A DNA stretch of 64,000 nucleotides, taken from NCBI GenBank assembly GCA_012517155.1, contig JAAYVN010000110.1, forward strand, positions 1 to 64,000, written 5' to 3'. Each line of letters opens with the position of its first letter. Within the stretch, counting starts at the first letter, position 1. Source of the stretch: Ignavibacteriales bacterium (lineage in GTDB: Bacteria; Bacteroidota; Ignavibacteria; Ignavibacteriales; Ignavibacteriaceae). Position numbers and translations under genes: made by a program. Positions 16,925 to 26,088 of the stretch are shown in pieces. Below the pieces are notes generated by a model. That model did no database searches. It was given only the letters and a program-made list of their open reading frames with translations, and was not told the DNA's origin.

Positions 16925-18352
16925 CTAAGTTTTTATTAAAAGCGCAACATTTTCGATATGATATGTGTGAGGAAACATATCAACCGGTTTGATTTTAACT
17001 AGTTTATACTTCGGAGTCATTAATGTAATATCCCGCACCTGGGTTGCCGGATTGCAACTTATGTAAACAATTTTTGAAGGTGCCAATTGTAAAATATCGT
17101 CAATAGTATTTGTGTGCATTCCGTTCCTGGGGGGATCCACGACAACAACATCCGGTTTAGGGAGATTATTCTGAGTTATGTAGGGAAGGAATGATTTATA
17201 AAGATCAACATTATGCGAGGTGACATTATTTACAGAGTTAATTATTACATTTTGTTCCGCATTCTTAACAGACTCCAAGACAGATTCAAAACCATGAATT
17301 TCTTTAGTAAAAGAAGACATGTATACAGCAATGGTTCCGGCTCCCGAATAAAGATCATACAGTATTTCATTTCCGGATAAGTCAGCAAAGTTAAGGGCTG
17401 TATCGTAAAGTTTCAATGCCTGGGAAGTATTTGTCTGGAAAAAAGAATTTGCACTAATTCTAAATTTATAATTACCTATTGTATCGTAAATAAAACCTTC
17501 CCCATACAGAACCACTTCCCTTTCCCCCACAGCGACACCACTTTTGCTTGCGGTAATATTATTTACAACGGTGGTTATGGAAGGAAAAAGTTTAATCAAT
17601 TTGTCAGTGTATTCCTCAAGAAGGGAAGAATTTTCTTCAGAAGTAACGAGATTTACCATTAAATCCTTAGTATTATAAGAATGACGAATGGCGAGGTTCC
17701 TCAGAAAACCGGTGTGGGTTTTTGTGGAATAGACAGTAGTTTGTTTGTCTAGAAAAAACTTATAAGTAAAGTTAAGAATTCCGTTACTTTTATGAGACTG
17801 AAGAAAACACTCGTCAATATTAAGCACGCGATCAAAGCGACCTGGGACGTGTAATCCGAGTGCATAGTCAGTCCTGATTAGTGCCGGAATATCTATTTCC
17901 TCTTTAAGCAACCATCTCCTATCACCAAATGAAAATTCCATTTTATTCCGATAGAAAAACGTTTCTTTTGAGGGAACGATTTCTTCGATCCGGAAATTTT
18001 CGAACCCTCCCAGTTGAGTAAAGGTTTCAGTAACCTGAAGTTGTTTATATTTTAACTGAGCAGAATAATCCATGTCCTGCTGTTTACATCCACCGCAGGT
18101 CCCAAAGAATTTACATTTTGGAGTAATTCTTTCGGAAGAAGGGGTTAAAATTTCAAGTATTTGAGCATTTGCGTAGTTTTTTTTCTTTTTAGTAATCTGA
18201 ATACGAGCAAGATCTCCGGGATATCCTTTCTCGACAAAAATAACGAAGTTTTGGAGGTCCTGCTCAGGATCATCCAAATTGACCCTGGCAATCCCCTTTC
18301 CCTCAAAAGCGTAGGAAGTAATCCCTACTTCCAATATATCCTTCACTTTCAT
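16925..18352 (-). CDS. rlmD: 23S rRNA (uracil-5-)-methyltransferase, RlmD/RumA family
   Basis: A 475-residue SAM-dependent RNA methyltransferase. An N-terminal TRAM-like domain (about residues 1-65) is followed by CKFFGTCGGCKQQ, the [4Fe-4S] binding motif of RumA enzymes. The catalytic domain has DLYSGAGTIAVYMS (SAM site), VVVDPPRNGM, and YISCNPATQ with the nucleophilic cysteine. Target assignment (U1939 or U747 type) cannot be settled by eye. The start codon overlaps the upstream stop (TAATG), indicating translational coupling with the methyltransferase-like gene. Confidence 0.9.
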   Translation of the reverse strand: MKVKDILEVGITSYAFEGKGIARVNLDDPEQDLQNFVIFVEKGYPGDLARIQITKKKKNYANAQILEILTPSSERITPKCKFFGTCGGCKQQDMDYSAQLKYKQLQVTETFTQLGGFENFRIEEIVPSKETFFYRNKMEFSFGDRRWLLKEEIDIPALIRTDYALGLHVPGRFDRVLNIDECFLQSHKSNGILNFTYKFFLDKQTTVYSTKTHTGFLRNLAIRHSYNTKDLMVNLVTSEENSSLLEEYTDKLIKLFPSITTVVNNITASKSGVAVGEREVVLYGEGFIYDTIGNYKFRISANSFFQTNTSQALKLYDTALNFADLSGNEILYDLYSGAGTIAVYMSSFTKEIHGFESVLESVKNAEQNVIINSVNNVTSHNVDLYKSFLPYITQNNLPKPDVVVVDPPRNGMHTNTIDDILQLAPSKIVYISCNPATQVRDITLMTPKYKLVKIKPVDMFPHTYHIENVALLIKT

Positions 18353-19065
18353 TACGGAGACCTCTTTAGCAAAAGTGCCTTAAAACCAATATATTTATCA
18401 CCACCGAGTTTAAGATATGCGTGGACTTCATGTTTAATCTGTCCAAACAATTTTCTGAACTGGCGGTTCTTTTCCTCCTCATCATCCTGTTTTCTGGTAT
18501 TAAGACTTCTTTGATAATAAGTATAATAATTTTTTAAAGTGGAAGAAAGGTCCTCCTCATCAACAATCTGGAAATTTCTTTCATTATAGTATGAAGCCAC
18601 TTTATCGGCATCAAGAGGGACAATACCAGTACGATCCCAAATATCTTTGACAAAAGCCGGGACATTTTCTCTTAGAGAAGTAACCTCTCCAACAGAGAGA
18701 AGCCCATCGGGAGTGAGAACACGTTTAATATCTTTTAATATTTTCCCTCGTTTCTTTTTTGATATAGCTCCCTGAGAATAAACGAGGGAGACTGAAGAAT
18801 CCTTAAGATCGAGCGAATCAAATTCCATGTTTCGAATTTTAACATTAGGAATATCACCGAGAAGAATCCGAGACCAAAGAAGAGCCTCTTCATTCTCAAC
18901 AGCATACCAGACAGTTCCCACTCCAGGCGAAGAAGCGTTAATTCTGACCAATTCTTCAAGTCCATATCCAATAAACAGAGAACTACCCTGGAAGTTTTGG
19001 GTATGTTTCAGAAGCATCTTATATTGCTTTTCCAGTCCGGGGAGTTTAATCTTGGGTTCTTGCAT
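18352..19065 (-). CDS. SAM-methyltransferase-like protein of unknown target
   Basis: A 237-residue protein with a class I methyltransferase outline: a degenerate glycine loop (LFIGYGLEELV) and the motif KRVLTPDGLLSVGEV, like the post-II region of Methyltransf_11 proteins. A charged, arginine-rich linker (RSLNTRKQDDEEEKNRQ) leads to a short C-terminal part. The weak SAM motif leaves activity uncertain. It is translationally coupled to rlmD, so a role in RNA modification is possible but unproven. Confidence 0.55.
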   Translation of the reverse strand: MQEPKIKLPGLEKQYKMLLKHTQNFQGSSLFIGYGLEELVRINASSPGVGTVWYAVENEEALLWSRILLGDIPNVKIRNMEFDSLDLKDSSVSLVYSQGAISKKKRGKILKDIKRVLTPDGLLSVGEVTSLRENVPAFVKDIWDRTGIVPLDADKVASYYNERNFQIVDEEDLSSTLKNYYTYYQRSLNTRKQDDEEEKNRQFRKLFGQIKHEVHAYLKLGGDKYIGFKALLLKRSP

Positions 19066-19076
19066 TAGTTATTTCC

Positions 19077-19913
19077 TTAACCGAGTTCAAAAGTAGTTAC
19101 ACCGAAGACTCTATCCGGATTATCTTTTGGTGTACCATTATTATACATCCGAGCTGTTTCGAAGACATATTTCATATTATACTTATCTTTCAGCAAATTA
19201 GCAGGAGAATTAACCTCGGGAATATCGAGATAAACCTCTGCGCCATCGGCAAAATCAATTAACGAGAGGAAAATCTTTTCAGCTGATAAAGCATCATCAG
19301 CAAACAAGGGACCAATTTTATAACCCCTGATGCATTTCCTAATCATACCATAACCCAGGATTTGATTATCTCTGATTGCAATTTTAGTTAAAGATTCCGG
19401 TTGATTAATCCAGTTATGTAAAAAGGATTCTCTTCTTGCCGGGAACACAGAAGCGTCATAGTCAAGAAGGGATGTAATCGAAATATCTTTAAGATCCAAG
19501 AGTGAAGAATCTGTTTTCCCTCTAAGTCCAATTCCTTCAAATCTATTTTGTCTATAAGCAAGTTTATAGCCGGATTTCATATAATTCGATTGCTGAGCGA
19601 CAACACCATCCATTCCACTAACAAGGTCATTAAGATAGTTATACGCATGTTTCCAGATCCGGAAACCATAACCGCCGCCCCTGAATTTCTCTTTAACGAT
19701 ATAGAATCCCATAAACCCAAATTGGTCAGAATAGCGAACTGCAGACTTAACCGCGATAATTTCGCCATCGAGTTCTCCGACAAAGAATCCTGATGGGTCT
19801 GTATTATAGAAGCAGTGTGCGTCATATAAACCGGGATTCCAGCCCTCAACAGCAGCCCATTGAACTGCGAGTGCAATTTCTTCCGGTCTCATATTTCTGA
19901 TTGTATATGACAT
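19077..19913 (-). CDS. GNAT-family N-acetyltransferase
   Basis: About 278 residues from the ATG at 19913 (MSYTIRNMRPEE); a TTG start four codons earlier is possible. The N-terminal GNAT fold has FYIVKEKFRGGGYGFRIWKHA, matching the acetyl-CoA-binding R/Q-x-x-G-x-G/A motif. The second half (YKIGPLFADDALSAEKIFLSLI) resembles the C-terminal extension found with some GNAT proteins (Acetyltransf_18-like). The substrate is unknown. It follows the aldo/keto reductase gene closely. Confidence 0.8.
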   Translation of the reverse strand: MSYTIRNMRPEEIALAVQWAAVEGWNPGLYDAHCFYNTDPSGFFVGELDGEIIAVKSAVRYSDQFGFMGFYIVKEKFRGGGYGFRIWKHAYNYLNDLVSGMDGVVAQQSNYMKSGYKLAYRQNRFEGIGLRGKTDSSLLDLKDISITSLLDYDASVFPARRESFLHNWINQPESLTKIAIRDNQILGYGMIRKCIRGYKIGPLFADDALSAEKIFLSLIDFADGAEVYLDIPEVNSPANLLKDKYNMKYVFETARMYNNGTPKDNPDRVFGVTTFELG

Positions 19914-19921
19914 ATTGAATT

Positions 19922-20890
19922 TCAAGCAAATATTGACTTGGCAAGTTCAAATTCATCGTGTGACAGGGGTTTTTCGGCCGCATCTACATTCATCTTAACC
20001 TGTCTGAGATTACGGAAGCCCGGGATCACAGCGCCAACTACGTTAAAATGAAGAACAAACTGAAGTGCAACACGTACGAGATCCTCGGTTGTGCTTCCAA
20101 AGTGTTTTTTCAGCAATTCAATTTTGGGTTCGACTTCAGAAAGTTTTTCAGCTGAGAAGCGGGGATTACCACGACGATTATCACCCGGTTCGAATTGCGG
20201 AGGATTATTCTTAGAATATTTTCCGAGAAGTACTCCCTGATTGAGAGGACTAAATGCAACAAAAGACATTTTATACTCTTCAAGCAATTTGCGTGTAGGG
20301 GTATTATCCTGAATAAATCTGTAGTCCATCAGATGAGCGAAACTCTGAAGAGCGTCCGGCTTGACTTTAGGAACGAGCTTAGTAAAATCCTCGTGAGAAT
20401 AAGCCGACTGTCCAATGTGTTTTATTTTCCCTTCATCCCTGAGGCGATACATAACTTCAACCGCGTCATCGAGATACATGTCATTTTCACCGAAGTAGCC
20501 ATGATGAAAATAATAGAGATCAATGTATTCACGTTTGAGATTGAATAATGATTGTTCGCATTGCTGACGAATGTGGAGTGGTTCGTAAGCATGTGCGGCA
20601 GTTCCTTTAAACCAGCCAACTTTAGTAGCTATAGTCACATTTTTTGTTCGGGGTCCAAGAATTCGTGCAAGCATTCGTTCAGCATTTCCGTTTCCATAAA
20701 CATCGGCATTATCGAAATGATTAACTCCTTTATCCAGAGCATAGAAAACACCTTCGCGTGCTTCATTTTCATCCACGTTAGCCCAACCATTTGGACTGCC
20801 ATCATTCCAGTTGAGACCACCGAGTGTCCAGCAACCAAGACTAATTTCGCTTATTTGAATACCGGTTTTACCAAGTTCTCTGTATTTCAT
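19922..20890 (-). CDS. Aldo/keto reductase
   Basis: A 322-residue NADPH-dependent oxidoreductase of the AKR superfamily. Signature elements are FDNADVYGNGNAE near the N-terminus (catalytic Asp and Tyr), the catalytic Lys in IATKVGW, the YFHHG segment, and VVGAVIPGFRNLRQVKMN (cofactor-binding end). The length fits the AKR family. It heads a group with the GNAT, methyltransferase-like and rlmD genes, all on the minus strand with small gaps. The substrate cannot be predicted. Confidence 0.92.
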   Translation of the reverse strand: MKYRELGKTGIQISEISLGCWTLGGLNWNDGSPNGWANVDENEAREGVFYALDKGVNHFDNADVYGNGNAERMLARILGPRTKNVTIATKVGWFKGTAAHAYEPLHIRQQCEQSLFNLKREYIDLYYFHHGYFGENDMYLDDAVEVMYRLRDEGKIKHIGQSAYSHEDFTKLVPKVKPDALQSFAHLMDYRFIQDNTPTRKLLEEYKMSFVAFSPLNQGVLLGKYSKNNPPQFEPGDNRRGNPRFSAEKLSEVEPKIELLKKHFGSTTEDLVRVALQFVLHFNVVGAVIPGFRNLRQVKMNVDAAEKPLSHDEFELAKSIFA

Positions 20891-21000
20891 AGTAATTCCT
20901 TTTTAGAAAATTTTAATATATAATTTAACATTTTGAGAGGGAAAATTAAAGGTAATAATGGGAAGTGCTTTTGAATTTAAAGGAAAGAAAGAAATTTTGA

Positions 21001-21022
21001 GGGAGCCATGTGACAGGCTCCC
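21001..21022 (-). terminator. Hairpin after the T9SS protein gene
   Basis: GGGAGCC and GGCTCCC form a 7-bp GC-rich stem with an 8-base loop, ten bases after the stop at 21032. Confidence 0.6.
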
Positions 21023-21031
21023 AGAAAACAT

Positions 21032-23308
21032 TTATTTTATCAGGACCATTTTACGTGCTGAGACACGAGAACCGGATTCGAGAGTGTAGAAGTAAATACC
21101 GGACGCAAATGAGCGGGCATCGAACAAGACGCGATGGTATCCCTGATCCAAAACGTCATCAATAAGAGTAGCAATCAGTTCGCCAAGAATATTAAAGACT
21201 TTGAGAGTTACTTTCTGCTGAAGCGGGAGATTAAATCCGATAGTTGTTGAGGGATTAAAGGGATTCGGATAATTCTGGTGGAGAGAAAATTCCTCCGGTA
21301 AATAGTTGTCGTCTGCACTGTTTATTATGTAGGCTTTGTTTGTTACAAAAGTAAAGACATCGTCTTTTTTAATAGGGCGTTTGGTCAGTACAAAATTTGT
21401 ATCTCCGGGGGCAGGCAAAATCACAGGAGAAGTTGGCAGCAATGAGTTTATCTGTGCATGAGTATTTGTCGGGACCTGCTGAAATGGAGGCGGAGTTAAG
21501 AATGCGATTTCCTCCTTAGGATCCCACTTGTCATTTTTAGTAGATGTCTGTTCGCGTACTATCAGAGTGAGTTTATTACCTGACATCAAATTAATTGCTT
21601 TAAAAGGTACTTTAACAGTTCTTTGACCGGTTACACCAAGTGCAGTATCGAGAGGAGAAGAGTACTGACCATTGGCAAGCGTATCGGTACTTCCCCAAAC
21701 AAGCGCAATATCAATGGGGGCGAGAAGACGTGTGCCAACTGTGGGGATCACATAGTTAAAAATAAGATTTGTACCTGAATTGTTGATCATGTAGGAGCCG
21801 GTCATGTCCAACTCAAGTTTGAAAACCGGTTTAAACTCAACTGAGATACCATCAAATGTTTCCGTCCGATAAAAATTATTAACACCTTTATTGAGAGGAA
21901 AACGATTAATTTTGAGGGTAGAATTATTAATATCTCTAATATTTGCAAAGACGGTATCCAAGGACTGGGTAGTATCGAATTTAATTTCGTAAGTATGTCC
22001 GGTCATAGCAGTTGAATCAATAGAATGGACCATGAACTTTGCAGTGGTAGAGCCCTGATTGTGGTTAAGAATTGAGGGATTAAGAATACCCTGAGATTTT
22101 TCGGGTTTGATTTTTCGAGCGATTATTTCGTAATCCTTGTTATATTGTCCCCAGCTTGCCCAGACAACGAGGATTTCATCCTGTCCGGTTACGATGAAAT
22201 CGGGTTCCCACTGGAATGAGGAGGAGTATTGATTCACCTGAGTTTCGAAAGTATAATTACGGTTATTCTGATCAAAAAAGATTGTGTAGACTCCTTCCCT
22301 ATCGCCATCCTGCCGCCAGCTTGACCAGACGAAAGCAAGGTTTCCATTTCCGAGATTTCTTACTTTGGGAAGCCATTGATAAAGGTTAGTGGTTTTGTTT
22401 ACCAAAACTTCTCCCCCAATACGAGTTGCGAAGTTATCAAAGCGTTGATAAATTATAGAACCATCTGAACCGTCCTGCCGCCAGCTGCACCAGGTTACGA
22501 CGAAACCGTTTTCCAGCGGAGTAATGTCACCATACCATTGATAATCGTTCACGTATGAGTTTATTTGAAGATCACCAGAGGCAACTATAGGAGACCAGTT
22601 TGCGTCGTAGAGACGTGCAAAGACGCCGTACCCAGAGGGTGTTGCTTCATCCTGCCGCCATGATTCCCAAATGATAACTTTGTTTCCATTGGAAAGATAG
22701 CGAACAGCAGGTCTGGTCTGGCTGAATTGAGTGGTTACATTTACGCGAAATTCAGTCCCCACTTTATTACCATCAGCATCAAAGCGCTGAGCATATACAC
22801 CCCTATCACTTCCATCCTGGAACCAGGAATCCCAGACGACAACGAAATTTCCCGCATCATCAATTGCGACATCGGGGTTAGTCTGAGTTCCTTCGGTAAA
22901 GGTATTAACCAGAATTTCGTTAGACACAGGGAGGTTATTTTTGTAGAGTTTAACCTTAACATCATAAATTGAGTTGAAGCCAGAATGGGAAGCCCATGCA
23001 ATAACAAAAGTACCGGATGAATTCATAGCGAGGGCAGGTTTTTCCTGATTGCCATCAGAAATATCATTTACATGGGTTTCTGTTCCTGATTTTGTCAGGT
23101 CGGCATTAAAACGCTGAAAGTAAATATCCCCACCATTGCCTGAGCCCTGCTGACCAAAGGAATTCCAGGCGATAACGAAAGCACCATCAGAGGCGCGAGC
23201 GATTTGTGGATCGCGCTGGACAGAGTCAAGGTAAGTGTTTACAAGAAATTCATTTTGAGCAAAAAGGGAAAAATAAAAGATGCACAGAAGTAGAATTAAT
23301 TTTTTCAT
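21032..23308 (-). CDS. Secreted T9SS cargo protein with repeat propeller domain
   Basis: About 758 residues from the ATG at 23308, which is preceded by a GAGG ribosome site. A signal peptide (MKKLILLLCIFYFSLFAQ) leads to repeated units of about 50 residues containing WxSWxQDG-type motifs, likely a beta propeller. The last ~85 residues are a type IX secretion sorting domain with LHQNYPNPFNPST and the KMVLIK end. The protein should be exported by T9SS to the surface or outside. A VanX-like gene ends 8 bases upstream. Confidence 0.85.
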   Translation of the reverse strand: MKKLILLLCIFYFSLFAQNEFLVNTYLDSVQRDPQIARASDGAFVIAWNSFGQQGSGNGGDIYFQRFNADLTKSGTETHVNDISDGNQEKPALAMNSSGTFVIAWASHSGFNSIYDVKVKLYKNNLPVSNEILVNTFTEGTQTNPDVAIDDAGNFVVVWDSWFQDGSDRGVYAQRFDADGNKVGTEFRVNVTTQFSQTRPAVRYLSNGNKVIIWESWRQDEATPSGYGVFARLYDANWSPIVASGDLQINSYVNDYQWYGDITPLENGFVVTWCSWRQDGSDGSIIYQRFDNFATRIGGEVLVNKTTNLYQWLPKVRNLGNGNLAFVWSSWRQDGDREGVYTIFFDQNNRNYTFETQVNQYSSSFQWEPDFIVTGQDEILVVWASWGQYNKDYEIIARKIKPEKSQGILNPSILNHNQGSTTAKFMVHSIDSTAMTGHTYEIKFDTTQSLDTVFANIRDINNSTLKINRFPLNKGVNNFYRTETFDGISVEFKPVFKLELDMTGSYMINNSGTNLIFNYVIPTVGTRLLAPIDIALVWGSTDTLANGQYSSPLDTALGVTGQRTVKVPFKAINLMSGNKLTLIVREQTSTKNDKWDPKEEIAFLTPPPFQQVPTNTHAQINSLLPTSPVILPAPGDTNFVLTKRPIKKDDVFTFVTNKAYIINSADDNYLPEEFSLHQNYPNPFNPSTTIGFNLPLQQKVTLKVFNILGELIATLIDDVLDQGYHRVLFDARSFASGIYFYTLESGSRVSARKMVLIK

Positions 23309-23316
23309 AATAAACC

Positions 23317-23973
23317 TCACTTAACCTGAAAGTCTAATAATGGATAACTGCTGGCGTAGGGGATTTCATAATGCCACCATTCAGCTTCGTACTCTGAAAA
23401 GCCAGCATAGTTCATAACCGTTTTCAAGAGAGTACGATTTGCAAGAATGTCAGGAGGAAGGTTAGTGTAACTATGCGAAGCCTGGTCACTAAAGTCATCA
23501 AAAAGGGTTGGCATGGGGAGTTCCTGCCCGGTAGCCAAATCGACAAGGGTGAGGTCTATGGCACCTCCGCGGTTATGTTTAGAGCCAGAGGAGGGGTCGG
23601 CAATATATGTTGAATTGGGGAATATTTCCCAGAAAAGCCATTGAACAGCGCGAGGCCGATAGCCATCCCAAATTTTAATACCAATCCCCTGAGGATAGCT
23701 CTGGCTGTTATGAGTACGGATTTTGCGTAGGGAATCCTGAGCAGTTTTCAGCCTGACTGCCGCACTTGACAGGATTAGACACTCGTTAGTTGCATAAAAT
23801 TTAGGAAGGGGCATATCGCCCTGGGGAAGATTAAGGAATTTGTGGTCCTTTGTTGAATACCTTAGATCAATAACAATATCCGGAATAAGATCCTTGGGAT
23901 TAACCAATTCATCCACTGCGGATTGGCAAAACGCTACAATCGGGAGAAGGATAATGAGAAATAACTTTTTCAT
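23317..23973 (-). CDS. VanX/DdpX-like D-Ala-D-Ala dipeptidase (M15D)
   Basis: A 218-residue zinc peptidase with a signal peptide (MKKLFLIILLPIVAFC). The zinc-binding motif SKHNRGGAIDLTL and the C-terminal EWWHYE (catalytic Glu and zinc His) are intact and typical of peptidase M15D. Family enzymes cleave D-alanyl-D-alanine. Here, with no other vancomycin-type genes nearby, a role in peptidoglycan recycling or turnover is more likely than resistance. It is co-directional with the T9SS gene. Confidence 0.9.
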   Translation of the reverse strand: MKKLFLIILLPIVAFCQSAVDELVNPKDLIPDIVIDLRYSTKDHKFLNLPQGDMPLPKFYATNECLILSSAAVRLKTAQDSLRKIRTHNSQSYPQGIGIKIWDGYRPRAVQWLFWEIFPNSTYIADPSSGSKHNRGGAIDLTLVDLATGQELPMPTLFDDFSDQASHSYTNLPPDILANRTLLKTVMNYAGFSEYEAEWWHYEIPYASSYPLLDFQVK

Positions 23974-24039
23974 GGGTATGCCTATTAAATAGTCTTAAAT
24001 AAAGTTACTTATTTTAATTACTAATATAAAAAATATTTT

Positions 24040-24047
24040 TATATTTG
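24040..24047 (+). promoter_or_regulatory. Promoter -7 box candidate before the CapA-like gene
   Basis: TATATTTG matches the Bacteroidota -7 box TAnnTTTG, 33 bases before the ATG at 24081. No clear TTTG -33 box is visible. Confidence 0.35.
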
Positions 24048-24080
24048 CAGGAGGCAAGTGAGGAAAAAGAAGTAAGAAGT

Positions 24081-25106
24081 ATGAGACTTAAAATAATTGC
24101 ACTAATAATTTTGATAAGCGGAATAGTATACCCGCAGATAAGAATAAAAGCTGTAGGAGATATTATGCCGGGCTCCATAACGCCTAAAAGAGTTATACCA
24201 CTGGATTCGGGAAAAGTGTTTGTGGATTCGCTTGCCAGGTTTTTTACCGGAGCTGATATTACAATGGGAAATCTGGAGGGAGCATTAATTGAACCGGGAA
24301 TGAAAGCCAATAAATGCAGCGACACATCGAGAGCGCTGGGCAGATGTTATGAGTTTGGGATACCTTCGTATGTAGCAAAATCGTTAAAGCGAATCGGATT
24401 TAATCTGCTTAGTAATGATAATAACCACTATAAAGATTATTCTTCTGAGGGGGTAAGGAATACGGAAAAAGTGGTTACGCAGCTTGGAATGAAATATTTA
24501 GGAGTAAAGGGGGTAACATTTTTTACCAAGGGAACCAGCAAAATTGCGATACTTCCCTTCTCGACGAACAAGGAGAGTAATTACATTCCCGATTATGATG
24601 GGGGGAAGAAATTAGTAAAAGCCTATTCTGACTCAGGATATATAGTAATAATAACTTTCCATGGAGGTAGGGAGGGGAAATCGGCACAAAACGTACGAAA
24701 CGAAGAGGAGATTTTCCTAGGGGAAAAGAGGGGGAATATGATAAAGTTTGCAAGAGGATTAGTTGATGCGGGGGCATCATTAATTGTTGGGCACGGACCA
24801 CATGTTTTGCGGGGAATGGAGTTGTATAAGGGAAAACTGATAGCATATTCACTTGGTAATTTTTTAACATATGGAAATGTGAATATACAGGGAGTTTCGG
24901 GGATATCTGTAATGCTGGATGTGACAATTGATGAGAAGAACGGGGATTTTGTAAAGGGAGAGTTGGTCCCTTTCAGGCAGAAGTCACCCGGAATTGCTTA
25001 CTATGACAAGAGCAGGGAGGGAATTAAGGTGATACAGAAACTTATAAGAGAGGATTTCCCAAACGGAAAACTGGTGATAACGGAAGAGGGGAAGATAATT
25101 CGATAA
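24081..25106 (+). CDS. CapA-like metallophosphatase-fold protein
   Basis: About 341 residues from the ATG at 24081; an earlier in-frame start lacks a signal peptide. The signal peptide (MRLKIIALIILISGIVYPQ) precedes a PGA_cap/CapA domain with AVGDIMPGS (metal site), GNLEGAL, LLSNDNNHYKDY, ITFHGGREG, VGHGPHVLRG and YSLGNFLTYG. CapA proteins take part in poly-gamma-glutamate synthesis, but many relatives act as secreted phosphoesterase-like enzymes of unknown substrate. No capB/capC genes are nearby, so capsule synthesis is not supported. The codons are very G-rich. Confidence 0.85.
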   Translation: MRLKIIALIILISGIVYPQIRIKAVGDIMPGSITPKRVIPLDSGKVFVDSLARFFTGADITMGNLEGALIEPGMKANKCSDTSRALGRCYEFGIPSYVAKSLKRIGFNLLSNDNNHYKDYSSEGVRNTEKVVTQLGMKYLGVKGVTFFTKGTSKIAILPFSTNKESNYIPDYDGGKKLVKAYSDSGYIVIITFHGGREGKSAQNVRNEEEIFLGEKRGNMIKFARGLVDAGASLIVGHGPHVLRGMELYKGKLIAYSLGNFLTYGNVNIQGVSGISVMLDVTIDEKNGDFVKGELVPFRQKSPGIAYYDKSREGIKVIQKLIREDFPNGKLVITEEGKIIR

Positions 25107-25168
25107 ACAGAAAGTTTTAGTGTTTTAATGTTAAATATCTTCAGCAAAGAATAAAAAGGAGCAGTAAA

Positions 25169-25639
25169 ATGCGTGGGAGTGTAAAAGGCAATTTATTAGT
25201 AGCCGTAATTAACAGTAAAAATGATTTGAACGTATTATTAAATAAGAAAGTTTATCGTATTCCGGTGGCAAGTTTTAATAAATACCTTAAGAATAAATGG
25301 GTGCCAGAATTCATATGTTTCTATCAAACGCTACTTTTTAAGGAAGAGGGTTACAGAATTAACTATATAGCAAGGGTGCTCTCTTTTCAGGAGGTGAAAC
25401 GTCAGGAAATATTTCCTGATGAAATGCCTGACGCACCTAAATTTGACAAAAAATATTATCTTTTTTCTGTAGATAAAATTCAGAAACTAGATTCGTCCAT
25501 TATTAGCAGACGAAGACGAAGGATTAACTTCATAATATCAAATACTTATCTATTTGAGAGTGCCAAGGAAATTAACGATCTTTATATAGGGAACAGGATG
25601 GAAAACAAACTTTGGAGTGCTCAAAAAAAAATAAAATAA
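25169..25639 (+). CDS. N-terminal part of a split DUF559 nuclease-like protein
   Basis: A 156-residue frame with no recognised domain in most of its length. It is basic toward its end (ISRRRRRINFIIS) and finishes with MENKLWSAQKK, which looks like the LW..LK/RR start of a DUF559 domain. The frame then stops within a run of nine A residues, and the rest of the DUF559 domain continues in the -1 frame at 25612-25926. The two parts therefore probably represent one gene of about 250 residues, either mutated, affected by an indel error, or joined by -1 frameshifting. Confidence 0.6.
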   Translation: MRGSVKGNLLVAVINSKNDLNVLLNKKVYRIPVASFNKYLKNKWVPEFICFYQTLLFKEEGYRINYIARVLSFQEVKRQEIFPDEMPDAPKFDKKYYLFSVDKIQKLDSSIISRRRRRINFIISNTYLFESAKEINDLYIGNRMENKLWSAQKKIK

Positions 25640-25926
25640 TCGCAGAAAGAGAGGAATTTGTAAGAGCAAGAGGAAAGTACTACGCGATAGACTTTTCCGT
25701 GTACTGCAATAAAGGGAAAATTGCTATTGAAACTGATGGAGATTTCTGGCATATTTCCAAAGAAAAAGCGAGAGAAGATAATAACAGGGACAATGATTTG
25801 AAGACTGCCGGATGGCAGGTTTTGAGATTTTCGGAAGAGCAAGTATTGAAACATATGAACAAAGAGTGCATGCCAATAATTAAGGAAAATGTTAAAAATT
25901 ATGGAGGTGTGGAGAGCTTAAAATAA
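25612..25926 (+). CDS. C-terminal DUF559 (Vsr-like endonuclease fold) part
   Basis: The frame contains the core of DUF559: KYYAIDFSVYCNKGKIAIETDGDFWH, then DNNRDNDLKTAGWQVLRFSEEQV (family signature D-x-R-x3-L-x2-GW-x-VLRF). The acidic residues D, E and D fit a PD-(D/E)XK-type active site. There is no good independent start (a TTG without a ribosome site), so it is best read as the continuation of the frame ending at 25639. The target is unknown; DUF559 proteins are often linked to DNA repair or defence. Confidence 0.65.
   Translation: MECSKKNKIIAEREEFVRARGKYYAIDFSVYCNKGKIAIETDGDFWHISKEKAREDNNRDNDLKTAGWQVLRFSEEQVLKHMNKECMPIIKENVKNYGGVESLK
25623..25631 (+). other. A9 slippery run at the DUF559 frame junction
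   Basis: In the upstream frame the run reads cAA-AAA-AAA, giving an A-AAA-AAA slippery heptamer. A -1 shift here joins LWSAQKK to NKIIAEREEF and restores a complete DUF559 domain. One missing A in the sequence would explain it equally well. Confidence 0.55.
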
Positions 25927-25938
25927 ATAAGGGGGTGG

Positions 25939-25968
25939 TTTGATAATTTAATTTTTTTTGTATATTTG
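25939..25968 (+). promoter_or_regulatory. Bacteroidota-type promoter
   Basis: TTTG (25939-25942), an 18-base spacer, and TATATTTG (25961-25968) match the TTTG/TAnnTTTG promoter. It precedes the T9SS protein gene at 26089 with a leader of about 115 bases. Confidence 0.6.
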
Positions 25969-26088
25969 AAAGTGTTCTTAAGATAAAATTGTGTGAGATA
26001 AAAAGGGGAAGATCTAATTTCCTAATTGCGGACTATGTGAATACGAACAGTAAATAATTGTATTTATAAAACATATAAAGGAGTGCGC

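Noticed and set aside
23317-23973. A vancomycin-resistance locus
   Set aside because: VanX-like dipeptidase alone, without vanH, vanA or regulator genes, is better explained by cell-wall peptide turnover.
24081-25106. Capsule (poly-gamma-glutamate) biosynthesis
   Set aside because: Only a CapA-like gene is present; capB and capC are absent, so the pathway cannot be inferred.
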